Source: Alphaproteobacteria bacterium (lineage in GTDB: Bacteria; Pseudomonadota; Alphaproteobacteria; Sphingomonadales; Sphingomonadaceae). From it: a stretch of DNA of 64,000 nt. Shown here one piece after another: positions 26,871 to 35,606 of this stretch. The stretch's first letter is position 1. Each line of letters starts with the position of its first letter. The notes beneath the pieces are model-generated. The model saw only the letters and a list, made by a program, of their open reading frames with translations, was not told the origin of the DNA and did no database searches. The stretch lies in NCBI GenBank assembly GCA_030426245.1, contig JAUHYZ010000002.1, forward strand, positions 62,001 through 126,000, written 5' to 3'. The position numbers and the translations under genes were made by a program.

Positions 26871-28481
26871 GTGACCAAATCCGCAGAGGAGCTCGATGCG
26901 ATTGTCATCGGCGCCGGATTCTCAGGAATTTATATGCTCCACAAGCTGCGCGAGATGGGGCTCAAGGCGCGCGTCTTCGAAGCCGGGGAAGGCGTAGGCG
27001 GCGCCTGGTACTGGAATCGCTACCCTGGCGCGCGCTGCGATTCAGAAAGCTACTTCTACTGCTTCTTCTTCTCGGACGAGATTCTGCAGGAATGGACCTG
27101 GTCCGAACGCTTCCCGGCTCAGCCGGAGATAGAGCGCTACCTCAATTTCGTGACCGACAGGCTCGACCTCCGCAAGGACATGACTTTCAATTCGCGCGTC
27201 ACTTCGGCGGTCTATGATGAGGAAACCAATCGCTGGACTGTTGAAACCTCGACCGGGGAAAAGGTCACCGCCCGATATGTCGTGACGGCAATTGGCGGCC
27301 TCACATCGACCGCGACCAACCTGCCGAACATCCCGGGGATCGAGGAATTCAAGGGTGAATGGTATCATACCGGAAACTGGCCCAAGGACGGGGTCGATTT
27401 CAGCGGCAAGCGGGTTGGGGTGATCGGTACCGGATCGACCGGCATTCAAGCCGTTCCCGAGATCGCCAAGACCGCAAAGCACCTGACGGTTTTCCAGCGC
27501 ACACCGGCCTATATCATGCCTGCCAAGAACCATCCTTTGACCGAAGAATATGTTGAAGAAATCAAGGCCAACTATCCGGAAATTCGGGAAAAGGTGCGCT
27601 CTCATTGGGGTGGCCAGCCATACGACGCGCCAGCATATTCCTTCAAGGAACTGAGCAGGGAAAAGGCAACCCGCCTGCAAGAAGAATATTGGAACAATGG
27701 CGGCTTGCGCGTAATCCAGCTGTTCAAAGAAGGGACGCAGGACCCCGAAGCGCGCGAATTCACCGAGAATTTCTTCCGCGAAAAGGTGCGCAGCATCGTC
27801 AAGGATCCGGTCAAGGCCGAGATATTGGAGCCCAAGGGATATCCGATGGGCGCCAAGCGCATCGCGCTCGACACCAATTATTACGAGACTTTCAACCTCC
27901 CACATGTCGACGTCGTCAATGTGAAGAAGACGCCGATCACCAGCTTCACCGAAACAGGGGTGATGGTGGGAGACAAGGAATATCCCATCGACATCCTGGT
28001 GCTGGCGACCGGCTATGACGCGGTTACCGGGCCTTTCCGCAAGATCGACATTCGCGGGCGGGGCGGCATCAAACTGGCCGAACGGCTTGAAGATGGCCCT
28101 CGCGCCTATCTGGGCATGAGCTTTGCAGGCTTCCCCAATTTGCTGGCCATCAGCGGTCCGTGCAATCCAGCCCTATCGACCAATGTACCGGCTTCGATCG
28201 AGCACGATGTCGAATGGATCGCGGATCTGATCGAGCATTGCGAGAAGGAAGGCTTCGCGCTGGTCGAGCCGACCCAGGAAGCAGAAGACGAGTGGACCGA
28301 GGAAACGCAGACCAAGGCGGCCAATTCGGTCTTTACCGAAGCTGACAGCTGGCAATTCGGATCGAATGTTCCAGGCAAGCCGAGGCGCTTTCTGATCTGG
28401 CTGGGCGGGCTGCACAAGTTCCGCGAGCGCTGCAAGGAAGTCACCGATGCAGGCTACGAAGGATTTCGATTCACGCGCTGA
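26871..28481 (+). CDS. Baeyer-Villiger monooxygenase, cyclohexanone/phenylacetone type
   Basis: A 536-residue type I Baeyer-Villiger monooxygenase without the long N-terminal extension. Seen: GAGFSG (residues 14-19), the GGAWYWNRYPGARCD segment characteristic of the cyclohexanone/phenylacetone/steroid monooxygenase branch, the fingerprint FKGEWYHTGNWP (160-171), and GTGSTG (186-191). GTG start at 26871 has a strong AGGAGGAAG site. It follows the HAPMO-like gene on the same strand after 265 bases that hold no recognisable gene, and precedes a SnoaL-like fusion. Two monooxygenases of different subfamilies suggest two successive ketone oxidations or a broad substrate range. Confidence 0.95.
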   Translation: MTKSAEELDAIVIGAGFSGIYMLHKLREMGLKARVFEAGEGVGGAWYWNRYPGARCDSESYFYCFFFSDEILQEWTWSERFPAQPEIERYLNFVTDRLDLRKDMTFNSRVTSAVYDEETNRWTVETSTGEKVTARYVVTAIGGLTSTATNLPNIPGIEEFKGEWYHTGNWPKDGVDFSGKRVGVIGTGSTGIQAVPEIAKTAKHLTVFQRTPAYIMPAKNHPLTEEYVEEIKANYPEIREKVRSHWGGQPYDAPAYSFKELSREKATRLQEEYWNNGGLRVIQLFKEGTQDPEAREFTENFFREKVRSIVKDPVKAEILEPKGYPMGAKRIALDTNYYETFNLPHVDVVNVKKTPITSFTETGVMVGDKEYPIDILVLATGYDAVTGPFRKIDIRGRGGIKLAERLEDGPRAYLGMSFAGFPNLLAISGPCNPALSTNVPASIEHDVEWIADLIEHCEKEGFALVEPTQEAEDEWTEETQTKAANSVFTEADSWQFGSNVPGKPRRFLIWLGGLHKFRERCKEVTDAGYEGFRFTR

Positions 28482-28557
28482 CCGAGGCGCGGAGATTATG
28501 GGGATTGGGCCGATAGAGCCGTAAGATCCTTTCTGAGAAACATGTTGGAGACCAACG

Positions 28558-29964
28558 ATGTCTGACCAAGCGCGTTTGCAGGAGCTCGAGGATCGGGAAG
28601 CGATCCGGCAGCTATTCGTAGATTATGCGCGATACCTTGATGGCGCCGATTACGATGCCTATGCGAAGCTTTTTTCGCGCGATGGCAAGTTCGGCGACGC
28701 CAAAGGCCCCGATGCCATCGCGGAACATATGCGCCAATATGGCGAGCGGGTGGACGAGGCGCGCAGCCGCGGCATTTTCAACGATGCGATCCATCTCATC
28801 ACCAACCAGGATATCCAGCTCAGCGGCGACACGGCGACGACGGAAGTAATCTGGAGCTATCTCAGCATCGATGCGGACAAAGTCCCCACAGTGTATCAGA
28901 TGGGCCGCTATAACGACGATCTCGTGCGCGAGGACGGCGTGTGGAAGATCGCGCATCACCGCATCAGCCGGATCATGGGGCGCGCCCAGATGGAACCGCC
29001 GGAGCCCACACGGCTCGACGCGGTCAAGCGTGAGGTGGACGACCGCGAAGCGATCCGCCAGATCTTCGTCGACTATGCAAAGTATCTCGATAGCGGCGAC
29101 CATGCCGGTTATGCGAGCCTCTTCGCCCGCGAAGGCGTGCTCGCCGCTCAGCTTGGCGATGCTATCGGCCCCAAGGCGATCGAGGAATTGCTCGATAAGG
29201 CCCGCGCACCGGAGCTCAGGGAAGGGCAGGCTCCTGCCATTCATGTCCTCAATAATCACGATATCCAGATCGATGGAGATACGGCCAAGGCCGAAGTGGT
29301 CTGGTATTATTTGACTTCCGATCAGGACGGCATGCCCAATATCTTGCAGGGCGGCCGCTATTTCGACGATCTCGTACGAGAAGACGGCGCATGGAAGATT
29401 GCGCGGCACGATATAACGCGCATGTTCGGGCACTCGCCGCTTGAGGAGCCGAAGCGAACGCGGATCGACGATATCGAGCAGCGGCTGAAGGACATGGAAG
29501 ACCGCGAGGCGATCAAGCGCCACTGCATAGAGACCTCGAACTGCCTCGATACACGTGACCTGGTGGGATACGGAAACGCGTTTACCGAAGATGGTGAATG
29601 GGCTGGCATTGTCGGGCGCGCGGTCGGTCCGGCAGCGATTACCGAGCTGCTCAGCCAGTACTGCAAGCCCTGGGAAAGCGAGGGGCACCGCACGCATCAC
29701 ACCACGCTGGACGTCATTGTCGATCTCAATGGCGTTACGGCGAGGGCGACCTGCAAATGGCAGCACATCATGCGCGGCGAGAAGGACGAGCCGGTGGTGA
29801 TGCACCATGGCCATTATGACGACAGGCTGCGACGGACGCCTGAAGGCTGGCGGTTTATTCGCCGCGCCGCATATGGCGATATCCCCTATACCGAACCGAA
29901 GTTCCAGCTGATCGGCGTTGCCAAGGCCGATGCGGAAACCGGCCCGCTGACTCGCAAGCTCTAG
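28558..29964 (+). CDS. Triple SnoaL-like/NTF2-domain fusion protein
   Basis: A 468-residue protein made of three SnoaL-like domains in tandem. Each begins with a similar element: LEDREAIRQLFVDYARYLDG (about residue 10), VDDREAIRQIFVDYAKYLDS (about 160) and MEDREAIKRHCIETSNCLDT (about 312), and each ends in a DDLVREDGVWKIAHH-like or DDRLRRTPEGWRFIRR-like segment. The first two are more alike than the third. Single-domain homologues occur as cyclases, dehydratases or isomerases. The three-domain arrangement may place three active sites, or a catalytic and two structural copies, in one chain. Only nine bases separate it from the aldo/keto reductase gene. Confidence 0.9.
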   Translation: MSDQARLQELEDREAIRQLFVDYARYLDGADYDAYAKLFSRDGKFGDAKGPDAIAEHMRQYGERVDEARSRGIFNDAIHLITNQDIQLSGDTATTEVIWSYLSIDADKVPTVYQMGRYNDDLVREDGVWKIAHHRISRIMGRAQMEPPEPTRLDAVKREVDDREAIRQIFVDYAKYLDSGDHAGYASLFAREGVLAAQLGDAIGPKAIEELLDKARAPELREGQAPAIHVLNNHDIQIDGDTAKAEVVWYYLTSDQDGMPNILQGGRYFDDLVREDGAWKIARHDITRMFGHSPLEEPKRTRIDDIEQRLKDMEDREAIKRHCIETSNCLDTRDLVGYGNAFTEDGEWAGIVGRAVGPAAITELLSQYCKPWESEGHRTHHTTLDVIVDLNGVTARATCKWQHIMRGEKDEPVVMHHGHYDDRLRRTPEGWRFIRRAAYGDIPYTEPKFQLIGVAKADAETGPLTRKL

Positions 29965-29976
29965 GAGAATACTTTG

Positions 29977-31005
29977 ATGGAAATGCGCACGCTTGGTGGC
30001 ACGGGAATGCAGGTCAGCCCGTTCTGTCTGGGGACCATGATGCTAGGCAAGATTGGCAATCCAGACCACGACGATTGCATGCGAATTATCGACCGGGCGA
30101 TCGATGCCGGGATCAATTTCATCGATACGGCCGATGGCTATTCGCGCGGCGAATCCGAAGAGATTATCGGCAAGGCAATCAAGGGCAAGCGTGAGAATCT
30201 TGTGGTTGCGACCAAGTTCTTCGCCGGCATGGGAGACGATCCCAATATGCGCGGGGGATCGCGGCGCTGGATTGTGCGCGCCGTGGAAGACAGCCTTCGG
30301 CGGTTGGGGACCGATTATATCGACCTGTATCAGTACCACCGGTTCGACGACACTGTTGAGCTGGAAGAGGTGCTGTTCACGCTCACCGAACTAGTCCGCC
30401 AGGGCAAGATCCGTCAGTTCGGATGCTCGAGCTTTCCCGCCGACCGCATCGTCGAATCCCATTGGATTTCGGAGAAGATGGGGTTCGGCCGTTTCCGCTG
30501 CGACCAGTCCCACTATTCGATCTTCAATCGCCATATCGAACGCTTCGTCCTTCCCGCTTGCAAGCGGTATGGCATGGGGGCGATCACCTTCAGCCCGCTT
30601 GATGGCGGATACCTCTCGGGCAGATATCGCAAGCCGGAGGATCTCGAAGGTGAAAACCGCATGGCCTATTTCGGCCGCATCACCGGCAAGGCGTTCGATC
30701 CGCATACCGACGCGATCCGCAACAAGCTGCGTATCGTCGGGGAGCTGTCCGACTTGGCTGAGGATAACGGCATTACACTGGCACAAATGGCCGTGGCCTT
30801 TGTCATCCAGCATCCAGTGGTGACCGCAGCCATTCTCGGGCCGCGCAAAATGGATCATCTGGAGAGCCTGCTTCCGGCGTTGGAAGTCAAACTGTCCGAC
30901 GAAACGCTTGACCGGATCGATGAGCTCATGCCGCCGGGCAGCTCGCTCAATGTCATTAATGATGGCCCCTCGGGGACGACCAAGGCCGCCCTCCGAAGGG
31001 GATAA
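29977..31005 (+). CDS. Aldo/keto reductase
   Basis: A 342-residue NADPH-dependent aldo/keto reductase. Seen: the N-terminal LGGTGMQVSPFCLGTMML, the FIDTADGYSRGESEEIIGKA motif with the catalytic Asp and Tyr, LVVATKFF with the catalytic lysine, and the coenzyme region near ILGPRKMDHLESLL. ATG at 29977 is preferred; a TTG three bases upstream is in frame, and the AGGAGAA site at 29963 fits either. It could reduce a carbonyl intermediate, and follows the SnoaL fusion gene nearly without gap. Confidence 0.94.
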   Translation: MEMRTLGGTGMQVSPFCLGTMMLGKIGNPDHDDCMRIIDRAIDAGINFIDTADGYSRGESEEIIGKAIKGKRENLVVATKFFAGMGDDPNMRGGSRRWIVRAVEDSLRRLGTDYIDLYQYHRFDDTVELEEVLFTLTELVRQGKIRQFGCSSFPADRIVESHWISEKMGFGRFRCDQSHYSIFNRHIERFVLPACKRYGMGAITFSPLDGGYLSGRYRKPEDLEGENRMAYFGRITGKAFDPHTDAIRNKLRIVGELSDLAEDNGITLAQMAVAFVIQHPVVTAAILGPRKMDHLESLLPALEVKLSDETLDRIDELMPPGSSLNVINDGPSGTTKAALRRG

Positions 31006-31007
31006 GG

Positions 31008-31580
31008 TCAGGCAACGACGTCGAAATCGGGATCATGCGGTACGTCGCCGTCAAGCGGCGTATCCGCGGTGTTCAGGAACATTCCAAGCAGGCAGAAATG
31101 GCCGCAGCAGAAGATTGCGTCCATGCATTGTTTTTCGTTGAAATGGGCCGACAGCTCTTCCCACACGTCATCGGGTACGAAGAACTTGTCGACCAGAGCG
31201 TCGGCAGTCTTGATCAGGGCAATGTCTGCCGCGCTCCAGTCGCGGTCTTCGATCGGGCGCTTGAGGCCTTCCATTTCGTCCGCGCTCAGCCCTGCCTTTT
31301 CGCCGTATGAGATATGGCGGGCCCAGACATAGGGTGCCCTGATGCGCCAGGCAGTCCGCATTGCCACGATTTCGCGTTCGCGTTCGTCCAGGTCGTTTTT
31401 GTCGATCATCACGTAGGTTGCCCAGACGCGGAAAGCGGCAAGCGCACGCGGGTGCCGGATGAAGGCGCGAGAGACGTTGAAATCGGCGCCCACTTCGCGG
31501 AATGGTGCAATGACTTCCTCTTGCTGCTCGTTAAGCTCTTCGTCCTTCATCGGCGGCAGCCGCTTCAATTTCGTACGCAT
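31008..31580 (-). CDS. Carboxymuconolactone decarboxylase (CMD)-family protein
   Basis: A 190-residue CMD-fold protein, an all-helical trimer/hexamer family covering gamma-carboxymuconolactone decarboxylases and AhpD-like proteins. Seen: the helix with LDEREREIVAMRTAWRIRAP and YVWARHISYGEKAGLSADEM, matching the conserved H...G..EE region, but without the CxxC of AhpD. Start at 31580 follows AAGGAAAG; the longer frame to 31622 adds unrelated residues. It could be a lactone/enol decarboxylase in the pathway. It converges on the aldo/keto reductase with only two bases between stop codons. Confidence 0.88.
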   Translation of the reverse strand: MRTKLKRLPPMKDEELNEQQEEVIAPFREVGADFNVSRAFIRHPRALAAFRVWATYVMIDKNDLDEREREIVAMRTAWRIRAPYVWARHISYGEKAGLSADEMEGLKRPIEDRDWSAADIALIKTADALVDKFFVPDDVWEELSAHFNEKQCMDAIFCCGHFCLLGMFLNTADTPLDGDVPHDPDFDVVA

Positions 31581-31728
31581 GCGTCTTTCCTTCCCATAAA
31601 ATCTGATCGCGCCACATGGCACGGGTTGGGTTGAGTTCGAACCAGTTGAACAACGTCTGACCAGGCAAACGAGCAGAGAGCCGCGGGAGGCTGCTCAAAG
31701 GTGAGGCGGCAATATCCATCCATCCCGT

Positions 31729-32505
31729 TCATTGCGCGATAAACCCGCCATCCATGACCAGTGTTTCCCCTAGGGCCAGGCCAGCGCGCGGGCTTGCCAG
31801 CCAGACTACTGCATCGGCGACTTCCTCCGGCTCTCCGAAACGCCCGATCGGCAGGCCCTTGCGAATGATTGCATCGGGGTAGGGGTCTTCCCGGGGCTCC
31901 GCCTTGCGCCCGGCCGATTTGCCAATCGACGTGTTGATTGCGCCCGGAGCGATGCAGTTGATACGAATATCGGTGTCCGCCACTTCCAGCGCGACCGAGC
32001 GGGTCATGCCGACAATGCCTTGTTTGCTCGCGGCATAGACGGCTGCCCCGGGGGCGCCGACGAATGCGACGTTGGACGTTGTGTTTACGATCGAACCGGT
32101 GCCGCGGGGCCGCATATGGCGCAGCTGGGCGCGCATGCACAGAAAGATGCCCTTCAAATTGACGTCCATGATGCGGTCCCACACATCCTCGCTGACGTCC
32201 TCGATCGAAGTGAAATTGCCCCCAATGCCAGCATTGTTGAATGCAACATCAATGGAACCGAAGGCTTCGATGACATCGGCATGGGCAGCATCGACCTGAT
32301 CGGCCTTGGACACGTCGACCTGGCGCGTCAGCACTTGCGTGCCCATTTCGGCGATAGCTTTTTCCGCTTGAGCGAGTGTGTCTGCATTCCAATCGAGAAT
32401 GGCGATACGCGCGCCTTCGCGGGCAAAGGCTGCTGCGGAGGCGAAGCCGATGCCGCTTGCGCCCCCGGTGACAAGCACGGATTTCCCGGTGAGCTCCAAA
32501 TCCAT
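31729..32505 (-). CDS. SDR-family oxidoreductase
   Basis: A 258-residue classical short-chain dehydrogenase. Seen: TGGASGIGFASA cofactor motif, NNAGIGG, NTTSNVAF with the catalytic serine segment, YAASKQG with the YxxxK pair, and the C-terminal LVMDGGFIAQ. Start at 32505 gives the family-typical MDLELTGKSVLVTGG. It lies upstream of the CMD gene on the minus strand (148-base gap) and is downstream of a cupin gene; all three probably form an operon. Substrate unknown. Confidence 0.93.
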   Translation of the reverse strand: MDLELTGKSVLVTGGASGIGFASAAAFAREGARIAILDWNADTLAQAEKAIAEMGTQVLTRQVDVSKADQVDAAHADVIEAFGSIDVAFNNAGIGGNFTSIEDVSEDVWDRIMDVNLKGIFLCMRAQLRHMRPRGTGSIVNTTSNVAFVGAPGAAVYAASKQGIVGMTRSVALEVADTDIRINCIAPGAINTSIGKSAGRKAEPREDPYPDAIIRKGLPIGRFGEPEEVADAVVWLASPRAGLALGETLVMDGGFIAQ

Positions 32506-32659
32506 ATCGGGCCGCAATCCTTTCCCGCATCCTCGATGTTTTGTCTTGGCTTGCCCGATTTCGGGTCTTGAGCTTTCAGTATGACGCAATGCGAGCGAAA
32601 TCTAACGCCAGTGGGTGCGAGGCCGCCCAAATCGCTCACGGCCATGCATAAAGCCAGCG

Positions 32660-33589
32660 TCAGGCCTTTTCCGTTTCCTTCTCGGCTGCCCATTCGGGAA
32701 GCGGATATTCGTCCGCATTCTGGACCCAGCCTTCCTGCAGTGAGAAATCGAGGCGAGGCGGCGCAAAGATGTCGGCCATTCGGTTGCCTGAGCTGTGCAG
32801 GCTTTCGGAAGAATGGATCACCTTGGCCGGAATGATGGTGCAGGATGGGGCTTCGGTGACGGGGGCCTCGTCAGGGCGCCAGAGATTCTTGTCCAGGCCC
32901 CAGGGCCAGCGCATATTGTGCAGGAAGGAGCCGGCCATCACCAGGGAACACTGATCGAAATCGTCATGGCTGTGGGGTGACATTTTGGTGATGTCACGCG
33001 GGCCGCCGCCGGGAGGCGGAAAGTTCAGCATGATCGTGGTGCAGCGCCAGATCGGGCCGAGCTGGCCGGGTTGGCGGGTCTTCCACAGGTCGTAGACGCG
33101 CAGCTTGAAACCATCGACCGGATCCGGCCACGGCTGAAAAGGCGGGATGTTCGGATCGGGTGTCGCATAAGTCTCGGCATTCGCGCATTTGGCGTTCAGA
33201 TCGTCTGACTGTGTCGAAAATAGCCGCACGACGCGTCCGCCCTCGGGAAAGGTAATCGTACTGTCCCCCGGCGGAACGATGATGAGTTGATGGCCGGGGC
33301 CTTTCTTGGTTTCGCCCAGGGCCGTGATTTCATAGGGCGTATCATCGTCCGGCAGGACGATCATATATTCGTCCTTCTGGCCTTTGCGGGAGAACGTCGC
33401 GCCCGGTGCCGCTTCTATATAGTTGACGAGCAGATCCTGGCCGCGCGTGAACCACGCCTTGCCATTGCCATCCTCTTCAACCGGCTTGTCCTTATAATAG
33501 AGCCCCAGGCTCGCAGGTGTCGGTGTACTGCCCGACGGATCGTTCTTTGCCGTGGAGAGCTTGGAGCGGGGGTCTGACTTGTCGTACAT
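32660..33589 (-). CDS. Cupin-fold protein, possibly bicupin
   Basis: A 309-residue cupin-superfamily protein. Seen: a C-terminal cupin with HSHDDFDQCSLVMAGSFLHN, which carries a His-rich metal-binding motif, and a final VIHSSESLHSSGNRMADIF with further histidines. The N-terminal half (DEYMIVLPDDDTPYEI) may be a second, degenerate cupin. Related proteins act as dioxygenases, isomerases or sugar-binding regulators. Start at 33589 is preceded by GAAGAAGAG. A MarR-type site is 65 bases upstream and oriented toward it. Function unknown. Confidence 0.8.
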   Translation of the reverse strand: MYDKSDPRSKLSTAKNDPSGSTPTPASLGLYYKDKPVEEDGNGKAWFTRGQDLLVNYIEAAPGATFSRKGQKDEYMIVLPDDDTPYEITALGETKKGPGHQLIIVPPGDSTITFPEGGRVVRLFSTQSDDLNAKCANAETYATPDPNIPPFQPWPDPVDGFKLRVYDLWKTRQPGQLGPIWRCTTIMLNFPPPGGGPRDITKMSPHSHDDFDQCSLVMAGSFLHNMRWPWGLDKNLWRPDEAPVTEAPSCTIIPAKVIHSSESLHSSGNRMADIFAPPRLDFSLQEGWVQNADEYPLPEWAAEKETEKA

Positions 33590-33653
33590 AACTCTTCTTC
33601 CTCTCGAACTGTCGTTTCGGCGCGTGCATGGGGACACGGTCGCGCTGCAAAAC

Positions 33654-33665
33654 TAAACATGATAA
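33654..33665 (-). promoter_or_regulatory. MarR-type operator copy e
   Basis: Reads TTATCATGTTTA on the minus strand, two mismatches from the ideal dyad, between the divergent cupin and secreted DUF6282 genes, so it may control both. Confidence 0.6.
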
Positions 33666-33771
33666 GTATGTTTCTGCGTAGTCCGAGTCAACGAGCTTGC
33701 GCGTTTCGATAGCCGCGAGATCCACTGCGGAACTCACGGACTGCGATCAGTCAAACAAGGAGAGGCCGAGG

Positions 33772-34851
33772 ATGTACTCAAGACGTGTGAAAGAATGTGC
33801 GATCGGGTTGACTGGCATTGCCCTCGCAGCTGGTATTGCAGGCTCGCCGGTCGTCGCGGGGGAGACCGAATCTGCCGATCCCGAGATCACGTGGAATCGG
33901 GCGCCGGCTTCTGTGGTGAACCCATCAGCGAACAAGGATCTCAATGCCTGGATTACCTATCGCGGAAGGTTCACCGATCCGTCCGTGGATCAGCATCTGG
34001 ACGACCCTATCCTGGATGGTGCGATCGACATTCATGCGCATTACGGACCCGATGTGTATGATCGCCAATGGGACGCATTCGAAATCGCGAAACTGGCCAG
34101 GGAGCGGGGTCTGCGCGGGCTTGTGTTCAAGAACCATTGGACCGGTACCGCCGGTCTTGCATACCTGGTCAGGAAGCATGACGAGGTGTCGGGCATGGAT
34201 GTGTTTGGCGGTCTTGCCCTCAATGCCACGGGCGGCGGGATCAATCCGCAAGCGGTCCGCTATTTCGCCGAGGTTGAGGGGCGTTACGGCAAGGTTGTGT
34301 GGATGCCGACGCATGATTCCGAGCATGAGGTAAAATATCTCAAGCAACAGCGCCCCTATGTGATCGTGTCGCAAGATGGCGCTCTTCTGCCTGAAGTGCT
34401 GGAAGTCCTCGACCTAATCAAGGAATATGATCTCACCCTCGCTACCGGCCATGTCTATGCGCATGAAATGGTACAGATTGTCGAAGAGGCGAAGAAGCGA
34501 GGCATCGATCGCATCATCGTGACGCATCCGGGCATGGGACCGATGTACACCTATCCGACGATCGACCAGTTGAAGAAGGTGACTCAGTTGGGTGCCTATG
34601 CGGAGATCACGGCAGCAGAGCTGATCGGAAGAACGCGTGAAGATGCGGTCAAGGCGATCAGAATACTCGGTCCGGCCCACTGCATCGTTTCGACGGATAG
34701 CGGCCTGATCGGATCGAATAATCACGCCGACGCGTTTGTGCTTGCCGCTCGCGTACTGCGCGAAGAAGGCTTCACCGAAGAACAACTCACGGCAATGTTC
34801 AAGGACAATCCGGCTAGAGTGCTGGGACTGCCTGTGGTTGCATCCAACTAG
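33772..34851 (+). CDS. DUF6282-type metal-dependent hydrolase with signal peptide
   Basis: A 359-residue paralogue of the hydrolase at 18.1 kb. Seen: a putative Sec signal peptide (about residues 1-30; a hydrophobic GLTGIALAAGIAG core and a VVA cleavage motif), the HxH metal motif in AIDIHAHYGPD, ATGHVYAHEM and VTHPGMGPM further histidines, and STDSGLIGSNNH near the C-terminus. ATG at 33772 has a strong AAGGAGAGG site. It would act in the periplasm, perhaps on a compound before or just after uptake. Followed by a strong terminator. Confidence 0.86.
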   Translation: MYSRRVKECAIGLTGIALAAGIAGSPVVAGETESADPEITWNRAPASVVNPSANKDLNAWITYRGRFTDPSVDQHLDDPILDGAIDIHAHYGPDVYDRQWDAFEIAKLARERGLRGLVFKNHWTGTAGLAYLVRKHDEVSGMDVFGGLALNATGGGINPQAVRYFAEVEGRYGKVVWMPTHDSEHEVKYLKQQRPYVIVSQDGALLPEVLEVLDLIKEYDLTLATGHVYAHEMVQIVEEAKKRGIDRIIVTHPGMGPMYTYPTIDQLKKVTQLGAYAEITAAELIGRTREDAVKAIRILGPAHCIVSTDSGLIGSNNHADAFVLAARVLREEGFTEEQLTAMFKDNPARVLGLPVVASN

Positions 34852-34870
34852 ATCGCAGACGTTCATAATG

Positions 34871-34903
34871 GGCGGCCGGATGATTTCCGGCCGCCTTCTT
34901 ATT
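34871..34903 (+). terminator. Rho-independent terminator
   Basis: Perfect 10-bp stem GGCGGCCGGA / TCCGGCCGCC with a TGATT loop, followed by TTCTTATT. Ends the secreted DUF6282 transcript. Confidence 0.8.
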
Positions 34904-35606
34904 AGCTTCCGGATATCATTCTGGCGAGCGATTGGCATGACAACTGCTTCTGTTTGGTTCTGGCAGAGCCCTTGCCGCTTGGGCGCTGCCTTACGTGTAT
35001 CCGGATGCGCGGTCGTGACCGTATCTCGGCGAGTCACCTTCCTGGATTCTCACCTCGAGATCTAGTGAACATATTATGTTTTGAGTGTCATTTTCAGGCG
35101 AGAGAAGTGCGGCTTATCTGCAACAGGCAGCCATGTATGTATTCAAATTTTGCTTCAGTCAGGCAGGTAAATTGAGACGCATGGGTAGGCTGTTGTTTGG
35201 GATGCAACGATGGTCTTGGGCGTGAAGGGCAGCGTTCTTGAATCTGATCTTGGTAAGCTCTGCAACGCATTGATTGTCCATATAAAGCTATAAAAAATAA
35301 TGATAAAAACTATATTGTATAACCAGCACCAAGTGAGGGCAGGGTCGAGATATCGATCTAACGCATAGCAAACCTGTCGACGCGCAATAGATGCGCCTAC
35401 CGAGTTGCTCCCTTTCGATCTTGGGAGTGGCCAATTCACAAGTTGGCGGTTGCCGCGTTGACACGATAACAAGCCAAAGATATTTATCATGTTATGTTTA
35501 TGCGGTTCCACGCATGGCATGCAGCGCGCAGGTGTCACGTCCGATTTGTGGCGATCAGAGATGCGCAGAAACACGTATTTGAGCATGTAATAGAGAGGGT
35601 AGAAAA
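34904..35606. promoter_or_regulatory. Long AT-richer leader before TonB-dependent receptor
   Basis: About 700 bases with no convincing gene. It contains a markedly AT-rich stretch near 35275-35345 and one MarR-type site at 35484-35495. The composition differs from its surroundings and fits a promoter/leader region, possibly with a degenerated remnant; no motif of a specific element was recognised. A minus-strand frame across the region (35155-35808) has no family resemblance. Confidence 0.4.
35484..35495 (+). promoter_or_regulatory. MarR-type operator copy f
   Basis: TTATCATGTTAT, two mismatches from the ideal dyad, 112 bases upstream of the TonB-dependent receptor start. Confidence 0.6.

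Noticed and set aside
28537-28550. GAAACATGTTGG as a further MarR-type operator before the SnoaL fusion
   Set aside because: Only the central eight bases fit; four flanking mismatches and overlap with the ribosome-binding region make it no better than chance.
28612-29814. Minus-strand frame (400 codons) opposite the triple SnoaL fusion
   Set aside because: The plus-strand frame shows three repeated domains; the reverse frame shows no motif or ribosome-binding support.
35076-35090. GAACATATTATGTTTTG as an operator copy
   Set aside because: The spacing of the half-sites differs from the other copies and the surrounding DNA is AT-rich, so a chance match is likely.
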